From G020348385 sp964410125 (lineage in GTDB: Bacteria; Acidobacteriota; Aminicenantia; Aminicenantales; Aminicenantaceae), in the NCBI GenBank assembly GCA_964410125.1, contig CAYPGQ010000008.1, forward strand, positions 1 through 64,000: a stretch of DNA of 64,000 nucleotides, given 5' to 3'. The translations under genes and the position numbers were made by a program. Positions 18,019 to 25,886 of this stretch are shown piece after piece. The notes beneath the pieces are model-generated. The model ran no database searches, was not told the DNA's origin, and was given only the letters and a program-made list of their open reading frames with translations. Each line of letters begins with the position of its first letter. Within the stretch, counting starts at the first letter, position 1.

Positions 18019-18350
18019 TCCGCACTCTTCTCTATTCCCCAAAAATCTATCCCTCCACCAAGCCAAGGGAACCTCCCTATTTCATCCAGGGATAAACGTG
18101 TAGTAAAATTTTAAACATAGGAGAAAACTGCCAGCTCCTATCTCCCTGCAGAAAATATCTGTTCTACAACAGCCGAAGATATGGCCGCCTTTTGGTCTTA
18201 TCCAACTGGTTTACCAGAAGGGAACAAGACGCTTCGGGGAGAAAGGAGATCAAGGCAACACCTTGTTTTTTAAAATGGCATATGTGTTTTAATGTGCTTT
18301 ATATTGTATAATTCTGATTGAGAAGGGAAGTTTTGATATGAGGTGGCATC
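18019..18350. other. Intergenic region after rho, no gene recognised
   Basis: All three + frames stay open over parts of 18125-18290, but no translated segment resembles a known family and there is no ribosome-binding site. It contains the terminator-like hairpin at 18251-18271 and a TATAAT at 18307-18312 that could be the -10 element of the downstream methyltransferase gene; a matching -35 is poor. Confidence 0.4.
18251..18271 (+). terminator. Possible intrinsic terminator downstream of rho
   Basis: CAAGG and CCTTG form a 5-bp stem around CAACA, followed immediately by six T residues. The stem is short, so strength is uncertain, but position (after the lon-rho run and before an unrelated gene) fits. 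Confidence 0.45.
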
Positions 18351-19028
18351 ATGAAAATAAAAAGGCTTAAATTTTTGTTTCTAACGCAATTGTTTTTGTC
18401 CTTCATTATTGTTTCTTATCCGAAAAATGCAGAAATCTGTTCTGGAATAAAAATCGATCAGGAACGTTCGTTTCAGGTCGAAGAATGGGAGAAAGGACTA
18501 AATCAGCGCCAGCCACCGATCAAGATCATGGACGCCATCGGTCTCAAACAAGGTATGATTATCGGCGAGGTCGGGGCTGGCACGGGACGAATGACGATGT
18601 GGTTGGCTGATCGAGTGGGGGAGTCTGGCAAGGTGTACGCGAACGACATCGATAGAAGTGCCCTGGGCCATCTCAGAAGGCGATGCAAAAGAGATGGATT
18701 TAAAAACGTCGAGATAGTCGCCGGCGAGATGGAGGATCCTGGTTTTTCCACCGGATCGTTGGATGTTGCGTTCATGATCAATGTGTACCACCATTTGGCC
18801 GAACATGTCCCGATTATCCGGAACATCCGTCCCAGCCTGAAGCCTGATGGAATGCTCGTTATCGTGGAGTGTGATCCGGAAAAAGTGGATTGGGGGGATG
18901 AGCACGGGTGCTCCCGGCAAGAGGATATGATCCATGATCTCAAAACAGCGGGATTTGAAGTCGTTAGGATCGAGACGTTTTTGGATGAAGACAGTATTTA
19001 TATCGCCAAGCCGATTATCTCCTTTTGA
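18351..19028 (+). CDS. Class I SAM-dependent methyltransferase with N-terminal signal sequence
   Basis: The Rossmann-type methyltransferase core is clear: motif I GEVGAGTGRMTMWLA (residues about 65-80), an acidic strand-2 end (VYANDID) and the MINVYHHL and DGMLVIVECDP motifs. The protein begins with a basic, hydrophobic stretch (KIKRLKFLFLTQLFLSFIIVSYP) that looks like a signal peptide or membrane anchor, odd for an enzyme needing cytosolic SAM. GAGGTGG precedes ATG 18351. A structured hairpin follows the stop. Substrate unknown; neighbours give no hint. Family is certain, location is inferred. Confidence 0.85.
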   Translation: MKIKRLKFLFLTQLFLSFIIVSYPKNAEICSGIKIDQERSFQVEEWEKGLNQRQPPIKIMDAIGLKQGMIIGEVGAGTGRMTMWLADRVGESGKVYANDIDRSALGHLRRRCKRDGFKNVEIVAGEMEDPGFSTGSLDVAFMINVYHHLAEHVPIIRNIRPSLKPDGMLVIVECDPEKVDWGDEHGCSRQEDMIHDLKTAGFEVVRIETFLDEDSIYIAKPIISF

Positions 19029-19035
19029 TTTTTAT

Positions 19036-19075
19036 CCTGCAAGAGGTGTCTTCGAAAGACACATCAATATGCAGG
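19036..19075 (+). other. Two-tier hairpin downstream of the methyltransferase gene
   Basis: GTGTCTT/AAGACAC (19046-19052 with 19056-19062) forms a 7-bp stem on a CGA loop, enclosed by an outer 6-bp stem CCTGCA/TGCAGG (19036-19041 with 19070-19075). Only three T residues follow, so it is a weak terminator candidate or a 3'-end RNA structure. Confidence 0.45.
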
Positions 19076-19200
19076 TTTCAATGTTGAGCCCGACAAAATA
19101 TTTGGTACGCCATGATTCGACAAATTAGCCTGAATTCTTCTTACATAGTATTGTGTCCCGCCGTAGAATAATAATGTTTATGAATAATTCATGTTAGCTA

Positions 19201-19392
19201 TTATTTAAATAGTTCTATGTAAAGCCAGTACAGAAATCCCACAGTGTAAACAACAATCAGGATCCAAACGATGATCCCGATTGTTTCACTGATGTTTTTA
19301 AGGAAGGAAGAGCGGCCTTTGGTTTTTTTCCCTATCTGTGAAATGACATAGGCGACCGCGATGATCAACAGGAAATACAGCCACTTGCGCAT
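19201..19392 (-). CDS. Small two-helix membrane protein, hypothetical
   Basis: A 63-residue frame with two predicted membrane helices (about residues 4-20 and 37-60) separated by a basic linker GKKTKGRSSFLKN. The composition looks like a genuine membrane protein, but there is no clear ribosome-binding site and no family is recognised. It is divergent from the S9 peptidase gene that follows. Confidence 0.5.
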   Translation of the reverse strand: MRKWLYFLLIIAVAYVISQIGKKTKGRSSFLKNISETIGIIVWILIVVYTVGFLYWLYIELFK

Positions 19393-19454
19393 TGGATTCT
19401 AACGCATTATTCGAGAAACATCGGTATTAGTCAAGTTCGCTTTTCTCATTCCGA

Positions 19455-19481
19455 TTGACATGCCAAAATAGGAATGATAAT
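19455..19481 (+). promoter_or_regulatory. Possible promoter for the S9 peptidase gene
   Basis: TTGACA (19455-19460) and GATAAT (19476-19481) are near-consensus but separated by only 15 bases, shorter than ideal. They lie about 65 bases before the start codon. Confidence 0.4.
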
Positions 19482-19545
19482 GTCCTCATTGATCCCATAA
19501 TTTAAATTTACTTTTAGAGATACAGTGTCAGCACAGGAGGTAATC

Positions 19546-21855
19546 ATGAAATCATTAAAAAAACCCGTGTTTTTAACCGCATTCGTTTTTTTGTTGATCT
19601 CGATTAATCCGTTATTTGGTGAAGAAAAATCTCTGTTTTCGATAGATGACTACTTTGCTGTTGTATCTATGAATGTGGCAGACATGACAGATGACGGCCA
19701 ATGGTTGGTTTGTACGAAAAGCACAAGAGGAGATAGCCTCCCGAGAGACAATTACAGGTATGGTGATCCCACATATATAGCACCGTTTCAGGTTGATGTG
19801 ATTGTTTTGAACACAGCGACCGGAGAACAGATTAAACTTTTTGATCAAAAAAAACATGTCCGGTCTCTAACTTGGTCACAGGATGGGAAAATGCTTGCTT
19901 TTTTCATTTATGAAAATGGGGAGTATCGGTTATCCATCTGGCATCGCCTTTCTCGGAACTTTGAAGATGCCGAGATTCCACAAAAATTGCCGATTGCGTC
20001 AAACTCCCATTTAACTTGGTCTCCTGAAGGAGATAAGATCTTTTTTTCTGTCAGGGACCCTGAGTGGATAAAGAAATGTACCGATCTCTTTGAATATGCG
20101 ATAAAAGACCCCATTATTATCCATGATTCAGAAAATCCATTCCTGCTTTGGGACAAAATGCGGAATAGACTCGGAAACCTCATGATACCTGTTGTTTGGA
20201 ATAGAGGGAATAAGGAGTTGATCAATCTCCTACCTGAAACCCTTCTTAATTCCGTCCGGATTTCCAAAGACGGAAAATACATGATTTTTGAACGAGATAT
20301 TACAGAAAAGACAGATTATGATGTCATATTTGGAACCACAAATCAGTTGGAAATCATGGCTCTGCCAGAGGGCTCTCCCCGAGTGTTATTGAAAGAATAC
20401 AAGCAGAGAAGGTTGCGCTGGAATAAAGAAAACAACATGCTTGCTTATGCGGATAAGGGGAATGTTTTTGTTATGGGTATCGAAGATGAGGAGCCCCGAA
20501 ATTTGACTAGTAAAAAGGAAGAAGATAAAGAGCAAAACAAGAACTCCGAGGAACGGAAGGATAAAGAGAAAAGTGAGAAAAAGGAAGAAAAAAAACAGAG
20601 ATTCAGCATACAAATTTTCAGCCCAGATGGGAGGCAATTGCTTTGCACAAGTTCCCGCTTTGTTCCCGAAGAGGAGCAGCCCTATCGTCAGACAACACCT
20701 CCTCAGCAATTTTGGCTGATCGATGTAAAAACCGGTGAAAGGCAAATGATCTATGAGTCATCGGAGGACCCCGAAAAACGTCCCTCTATTCAGGTCGTTG
20801 ACTGGAGCCCTGATGGCAGGTCTGTGTATTTCAGCTATTCGGCACATGATAAATACGATCGGGGGCTTGTGAAGTTTGATCTAAAAAGCCTGGAATTTTC
20901 TGATTTGCTGCGGAGCGAGCATATCTACCGGAGATGGAGGATGTCAGAAGACGGGCAGATTTTTATATTTTCAGATTCTGATGGGGATTATCCTGCGGAG
21001 TGGTATTCGACAGATATAAAATTCTCCAGGATAAAAAAGCTAACGAACTTGAATCCTCAGCTAAAGGAAAAAGCAGTTAGCCATACAGAGCTCATCTCTT
21101 ACAGGGATACGGATGGACAAAAACTGTATGGAGTGCTTTTTTATCCGGCAAACTATAAAATGGGTAAAAAATATCCCTTGATAACAGAGGTTTATGAGAG
21201 ATATTTCGACAACGGATTTAACTCAACCTTAAACATTTTGACCTCAGCTGGCTATGCTGTCCTTCATCCTTCAGTCCACTTCAATAGAGGATATCCAGGT
21301 GAAGCCTGGGAAAAGGGCGCCCTTTCGGCTATTAACAAAGTTATAGAAATGGGGGTTGCTGATCCAGAACGGCTTGGTATTCAAGGGACAAGCTACGGAG
21401 GGTATGCGACGGTTCTCCTGATCACTCAGACGGACCGTTTTAAAGCAGCCATCAACAACTCTGGCAAGGTCAATATGGTTAGTTTCTACACCCAAAGTCC
21501 TCGATTGGGGATTCGTAATATCCATGCTCCTGAGAAAAGCCAGGATAGGATAGGGGGGACGATGTGGGAATACCCTGAGCGTTATCTGGCTCACTCAGCC
21601 ATCCTTTATGCTGACCGTATCAACACACCGTTGCTTTGCATTACAGGCGATCAAGATCCAAACGTAGAGGCTTTTCAATCGCAGGAGATCTACTATGCCC
21701 TGAGGAGGTTGGGGAAAAAAGTCGTCTGGCTTCGTTACCACAACGGCGCCCATGGTGGTCCTCACACAATAGAGGAGCGCAAGGACATGTACCAAAGAAT
21801 GATTAATTGGTACGATAAATATTTGAGAGAGAATTTACAGGAGAAAAAACATTAG
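19546..21855 (+). CDS. Exported S9 family prolyl oligopeptidase-type serine peptidase
   Basis: Predicted periplasmic or secreted peptidase cleaving short peptides. The start ATG 19546 is fixed by AGGAGG six bases upstream and leads directly into a signal peptide; an earlier start at 19525 would precede that site. Residues about 40-500 form a beta-propeller with WSPEGDKIFF, FSPDGRQLL and WSPDGRSVYF repeats, and the alpha/beta-hydrolase domain follows with Ser616 (GTSYGGY), Asp704 (GDQDPNV) and His736 (AHGG). Between propeller blades (about residues 325-355) lies a Lys/Glu-only low-complexity insertion. The gene converges with the beta-propeller protein gene, six bases between stops. Confidence 0.93.
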   Translation: MKSLKKPVFLTAFVFLLISINPLFGEEKSLFSIDDYFAVVSMNVADMTDDGQWLVCTKSTRGDSLPRDNYRYGDPTYIAPFQVDVIVLNTATGEQIKLFDQKKHVRSLTWSQDGKMLAFFIYENGEYRLSIWHRLSRNFEDAEIPQKLPIASNSHLTWSPEGDKIFFSVRDPEWIKKCTDLFEYAIKDPIIIHDSENPFLLWDKMRNRLGNLMIPVVWNRGNKELINLLPETLLNSVRISKDGKYMIFERDITEKTDYDVIFGTTNQLEIMALPEGSPRVLLKEYKQRRLRWNKENNMLAYADKGNVFVMGIEDEEPRNLTSKKEEDKEQNKNSEERKDKEKSEKKEEKKQRFSIQIFSPDGRQLLCTSSRFVPEEEQPYRQTTPPQQFWLIDVKTGERQMIYESSEDPEKRPSIQVVDWSPDGRSVYFSYSAHDKYDRGLVKFDLKSLEFSDLLRSEHIYRRWRMSEDGQIFIFSDSDGDYPAEWYSTDIKFSRIKKLTNLNPQLKEKAVSHTELISYRDTDGQKLYGVLFYPANYKMGKKYPLITEVYERYFDNGFNSTLNILTSAGYAVLHPSVHFNRGYPGEAWEKGALSAINKVIEMGVADPERLGIQGTSYGGYATVLLITQTDRFKAAINNSGKVNMVSFYTQSPRLGIRNIHAPEKSQDRIGGTMWEYPERYLAHSAILYADRINTPLLCITGDQDPNVEAFQSQEIYYALRRLGKKVVWLRYHNGAHGGPHTIEERKDMYQRMINWYDKYLRENLQEKKH

Positions 21856-21861
21856 TTTTTG

Positions 21862-22998
21862 TTAGCGATCCCAACTGACTTTATATCTTTTTATGACGTT
21901 GAATCCTTCTTCGTTTTCATCGGCAGCATAGGCCTTCCCATTTTTCCAAACGCTGACATTGATTTTGGATGTAAACTGAGCGATGTATCGCCCTTCTGGG
22001 TCAAAGATATCGTGAACAAATTCGTCTTTTTCTTTCCCTTTCTCCCAGGTCCGGACAAAAATCCGACCTTTTTCATCTAATGTGAATAATTGGAAAGGAG
22101 GAAACATCTTGGGGAATTCGAACATCTCCTTTAAATTGACTGGACTCATGTTAGCGACACTGTCTATTCTGCCCAAAATTTCTTCTTTGTCTTCCTCTGT
22201 AATCTTCTGTGGCTGGAAATCTTTTCGGATGGATTTGACGAGTTTTCCTGCCGCGGTGTACATATTGATTTCATAATCATGATTCCGGCCGTAATAGATG
22301 TTCCCAGCACTATCGAACTGAAAGATGGAGATCATGTCCATCAAGTTGATTTTATTGCCCGATCCCGGAATAGGAATAGGGAATCCGATCTTATCGAGGG
22401 AGAAAACGGATTTCAATTCAGTATCGAGTTTCAAAATTTCGAAAAACATCTCCTGCCCTTCTAGCTTCAGTTCTCTCCCCATAAAATTTCCTTGAGAATC
22501 CATCAGGAGATTGACCAATTGAAATCGGGTAGCATAGGATACATGATTGATGTATTTGCCCTGTTTTGTAAAATAAACCATTTTTTTTCCCAATGCATCA
22601 TCAACAGCCAATTCATTGCCCGGAGCGAGATGGATGCCTGCAGGCATCTGGAACTCTCCTGGGCCTTGCCCTTTTTCACCAAACGCATGAACGAATTGGC
22701 CAGAATTATCGAAAACTTTGATTTTTTGATCTTTAAAATCGAGGGCATAAATTGTCCCGTCTTCGTCCACGACAAAACTTGAAAGCTGGGAAAATGCTTC
22801 ATCAGGATCATCCGACTCCCCGATGACAATTTCCAATTCTAATTTCATTTTTGATGGTGTGCCTTTGGGAGGATTGGGCCTTTTTTTATTCTGAATGATT
22901 TGGACATCGGCCACTGTTTTTATTTTTTGACCCGCAGTGTATGAAAAAAGAACAACGATCGAAAACATGCTAATGGCGATGCGTATGATAGTTTTCAT
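21862..22998 (-). CDS. Exported six-bladed beta-propeller (NHL-like) protein
   Basis: Secreted or lipoprotein-like beta-propeller of unknown ligand. A signal peptide (residues 1-22) is followed by NHL-like blades, for example LDFKDQKIKVFDNSGQFVHAFGEKGQGPGEFQMPAGIHL and AGNIYYGRNHDYEINMYTAAGKLVKSI. Such single-propeller proteins are abundant in Aminicenantes and Acidobacteriota genomes. GGAG lies eight bases before ATG 22998, and a TATAAT is found further upstream on the same strand (23023-23028 in window coordinates). No enzyme motifs are seen. The ligand or partner is unknown. Confidence 0.85.
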   Translation of the reverse strand: MKTIIRIAISMFSIVVLFSYTAGQKIKTVADVQIIQNKKRPNPPKGTPSKMKLELEIVIGESDDPDEAFSQLSSFVVDEDGTIYALDFKDQKIKVFDNSGQFVHAFGEKGQGPGEFQMPAGIHLAPGNELAVDDALGKKMVYFTKQGKYINHVSYATRFQLVNLLMDSQGNFMGRELKLEGQEMFFEILKLDTELKSVFSLDKIGFPIPIPGSGNKINLMDMISIFQFDSAGNIYYGRNHDYEINMYTAAGKLVKSIRKDFQPQKITEEDKEEILGRIDSVANMSPVNLKEMFEFPKMFPPFQLFTLDEKGRIFVRTWEKGKEKDEFVHDIFDPEGRYIAQFTSKINVSVWKNGKAYAADENEEGFNVIKRYKVSWDR

Positions 22999-23098
22999 GA
23001 TTTTTCTCCATTTATATATACGATTATACGGGATTTTAAGCCTACATTAAAATCACACATTTTGTTTTCAAATCAAAAGGGTTAAAATAGAATCGTAA

Positions 23099-23893
23099 AT
23101 GAAAAACCTAAGAGAATACGGGAATGCACCATTTACAACAGCAGTTATCCATGGGGGGCCGGGCGCGGCAGGGGAAATGGCACCGGTTGCCCGGGAAATT
23201 TCTTCGATACGCGGAATTCTGGAGCCACTTCAAACAGCCAACACCATCCAAGGACAAATCGAAGAATTAAAGGATATCTTGACAAAACAGGGCAAGCCTC
23301 CTGTGATATTGATCGGATGGTCCTGGGGTGCTTGGTTGAGTTTCATATTTACCTCGCAGAACCCGGCAATAGTAAAAAAACTCATCCTGATAGCAAGCGG
23401 TCCGTTCGAGGAAAAAGATGCCCAAAACATCATGGAAACCCGACTAAATAGGCTGAAAGAAGAAGATTGTGCAGAAGCTCTTCTTCTGATCAATACATTA
23501 GAAGATCCTACTATGACAAACAAAGATGATGCCTTGATGCGGCTAGGAAAGTTGATTTCCATAGCCGACTCGTTTGATCCCATTCCACACAAAAGTCAAA
23601 TTCTGGAGTGCCGGTACGACATCTATCAGAGCATATGGGAACAGGCCGCAAAGCTTCGAAGAAATGGAAAACTCTTAGAATACGGGACAAAAATCCAATG
23701 TCCAGTGGTTGCCATTCATGGCGATTTTGATCCTCATCCTGCCGAAGGGATCAGAGGTCCTCTAGATCGAATCCTCAAGGATTTCCGGTTCATATTGTTG
23801 GGAAAATGCGGCCATACTCCTTGGATTGAAAGAATGGCGAAAGGCATATTTTATGAAACGCTCAGGAAGGAATTGGAAGGTCAGACACAATGA
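23099..23893 (+). CDS. Alpha/beta hydrolase
   Basis: Cytosolic serine hydrolase of the alpha/beta fold. Oxyanion-hole region VIHGGPGAAGEM, nucleophile elbow GWSWGAW with Ser75, acid in HGDFDPHP and the catalytic His in KCGHTPWIER are all present, as in proline-iminopeptidase-like or lipase-like members. It lacks a signal peptide. There is no visible ribosome-binding site before ATG 23099, so the exact start is less sure. It is followed after 13 bases by the zinc-ribbon/aspartic-protease gene, likely cotranscribed. Substrate unknown. Confidence 0.85.
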   Translation: MKNLREYGNAPFTTAVIHGGPGAAGEMAPVAREISSIRGILEPLQTANTIQGQIEELKDILTKQGKPPVILIGWSWGAWLSFIFTSQNPAIVKKLILIASGPFEEKDAQNIMETRLNRLKEEDCAEALLLINTLEDPTMTNKDDALMRLGKLISIADSFDPIPHKSQILECRYDIYQSIWEQAAKLRRNGKLLEYGTKIQCPVVAIHGDFDPHPAEGIRGPLDRILKDFRFILLGKCGHTPWIERMAKGIFYETLRKELEGQTQ

Positions 23894-23906
23894 GGGGACG
23901 TTTCAA

Positions 23907-25724
23907 ATGATCTGCCGCAAATGCCGCACGAACAACCCAGAATCTTCTGTTTATTGTGTTTCGTGTGGTCAACCCCTAATCCGTAAACCAAGAACGAAAT
24001 TGAAAATCGTACCCTGGTATATCCTCGTTGCAGGCATGTGTGTCCTTCTCATCGGAGCCTATTTCATTTTTAAGATGATTTTACAATCTCCCCAGAAAGA
24101 AACATCAACTCTTGCCGCAACTACAAAGGGAGGGTCCATCCATGCAGCGCCCGCGGAAGAAAAGGAATATCCTTTGATTATAGGAGGCATTGTCGTTAAA
24201 GACTTTGAGGGCAGAGAAATATCTGAATGTGTTTCAGCCATATGTGGTGGAAATTGGATCGCTTTGCCTGTTTGGTCCCTTTTAGGAGGAAAAAACCTGG
24301 TTTTTCAGACGGCGGAATCGGAGGAGATTCCGGTAGAGAGAGGGATCTGGGCTACCGGTGATCCTTTAGTCATTTTAAGACTTGAGGCCGATCAATTAGA
24401 GAAAACCCCCAAGTTTTATCCCTGGAAACAATACAAGCCTCTGGAATGGCGCTCATTCCTCAAGAAAAACTCCGGTTTTCAAGTGGACACCGCCTCTCCA
24501 GAAAAGAGAGGCACGTTCCTGAGCTTCCCGTTGCCGTATGAAATACAGGAAGCAGGCGTGTTTATGCAGGAAGGCCATGTAGTAGGATGGGCATTTCCCG
24601 ATTGGCTGGATAACGGGTATTTATGGGGAGGTCCTGCCGGAGTCGATCTTTCCCCTGATGTTCGAATGGATCAGTTTTTTCATTCCATACTTGCCGATTG
24701 GCGCGAAGCAGACTTTAATAATGTCTTGAATATGGGAGAGGGCACTCCTGCTGTTTTAAAATTAGAGGTTTTTGCCGAGGGATTACGCATGGATTCCCAA
24801 TTCTCTGAAGAAGATGTTCCGTATCAACTCAGGCCTCAATCTATTATTGAGCACATGCACTCCCTTGCCTCGGAACTCCTAAAAAATGGTTTGGCGAGAG
24901 ATGTTATCCGAATATTTGATGAGAACATTATCATCGAAGCCCAGAATCTAACGCTTCTGAAAGATTCCGTCTTAGCCCGAGTAGAATTAGAGAATTACAA
25001 TAAAGCTCTAATGTTCCTGGAGAGAATAAAAAAAAATATTTTTGAGATAAAAGGACAGGCGATTTCCGGACTGAGCCAATTCCACGCTAAGCTTTACAAA
25101 GACTGGCTGAGAAAAATCCTGGATCAAGGGGGCTACTACAGCGGCATGGTAGCTTTTGAGGAGGCGAAACGTCATTTCCCTGATGATATAGAACTCCACC
25201 TACTTGGGGTGGAAGTGGCTCTGGCAGAAAAAAACTGGTCTAGAGCCAGAGAGTTGCTCCAAATGCGGAACTATCCGGAGACCATGAGGGACTGGGTCGG
25301 AGAATTGGAGAACAACATCCAGGAAGTGCAGGAAAACGAAGGGGCGGTCACGGTCCGGTTCAATCCGGGAGCCAAACATATCCCTGTGAAAGTCTTTCTC
25401 AACGGAACTCATTCCTTCCGATTTATTCTCGACACAGGTGCCACAATGTGTTCCATTCCGTCCAGTGCAGTAGATAGGCTGAGGATAGATCTCGACCGAA
25501 CCACACCCACCAGACTTATATCGACGGCGGGGGGATATGCCGAGACCTATGAGGTCAAACTCAAATCTGTTGAATTAGAGGGGTATCGTGTTTTAAACGT
25601 GGAAGCACTGATTATTGATATCCCCGGTTTTCGGGATTGCGGACTTCTCGGGCAAAATTTCCTCAACAACTTCCACATCGAGATCGACAACCAAAAAGGT
25701 ATTCTTCGGTTGAAAAAAAAGTGA
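23907..25724 (+). CDS. Zinc-ribbon membrane protein with C-terminal retropepsin-like aspartic protease domain
   Basis: A 605-aa multidomain protein. Residues 1-22 form a zinc ribbon with Cys3, Cys6, Cys17 and Cys20; a single membrane helix follows (about 33-55). Residues about 85-270 resemble a degenerate trypsin-like domain (ICGGNWIALPVWSLLGG... GDPLVILRLEAD) with no catalytic triad. A helical, TPR-like region (about 310-470) precedes a clan AA aspartic protease unit: FILDTGATMCSIPSS with catalytic Asp509, a LISTAGG flap region and CGLLGQNFLNNF. The start at 23907 is chosen because it puts the zinc ribbon at the N-terminus; a longer reading from 23826 would overlap the hydrolase gene. A membrane-tethered protease working outside the cytoplasm is inferred. 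Confidence 0.8.
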   Translation: MICRKCRTNNPESSVYCVSCGQPLIRKPRTKLKIVPWYILVAGMCVLLIGAYFIFKMILQSPQKETSTLAATTKGGSIHAAPAEEKEYPLIIGGIVVKDFEGREISECVSAICGGNWIALPVWSLLGGKNLVFQTAESEEIPVERGIWATGDPLVILRLEADQLEKTPKFYPWKQYKPLEWRSFLKKNSGFQVDTASPEKRGTFLSFPLPYEIQEAGVFMQEGHVVGWAFPDWLDNGYLWGGPAGVDLSPDVRMDQFFHSILADWREADFNNVLNMGEGTPAVLKLEVFAEGLRMDSQFSEEDVPYQLRPQSIIEHMHSLASELLKNGLARDVIRIFDENIIIEAQNLTLLKDSVLARVELENYNKALMFLERIKKNIFEIKGQAISGLSQFHAKLYKDWLRKILDQGGYYSGMVAFEEAKRHFPDDIELHLLGVEVALAEKNWSRARELLQMRNYPETMRDWVGELENNIQEVQENEGAVTVRFNPGAKHIPVKVFLNGTHSFRFILDTGATMCSIPSSAVDRLRIDLDRTTPTRLISTAGGYAETYEVKLKSVELEGYRVLNVEALIIDIPGFRDCGLLGQNFLNNFHIEIDNQKGILRLKKK

Positions 25725-25739
25725 ATGTCCTGTTGAGGT

Positions 25740-25811
25740 TTACTGTTCGTCACGGATAATTTGTCCTCCATGGATGACCATTATTGGATTCAACAGGGCC
25801 TCAACATTTTT
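25740..25811 (-). pseudogene. C-terminal remnant of an amidohydrolase gene
   Basis: On the - strand 24 codons read KNVEALLNPIMVIHGGQII followed by RDEQ and a stop, which matches the typical end of imidazolonepropionase/prolidase-type amidohydrolases (DPLKNV-x-AL-x-N-x-x-MVI-x-GG). The frame is broken just upstream. Only this tail survives, between two + strand genes. Confidence 0.55.
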
Positions 25812-25886
25812 GGTACTCCTTTATTGTCGAATGGCTATTTCCCCTTGATTTCATCAAACCAAACAGGCTAAAGTGTTAGGAAAAAA

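Noticed and set aside
23894..23904. GGGGACGTTTC resembling one arm of the 10840-10927 repeat
   Set aside because: Only 10-11 bases match, there is no inverted partner nearby, and the GAGGGGA part is explained as the ribosome-binding site of the following gene.
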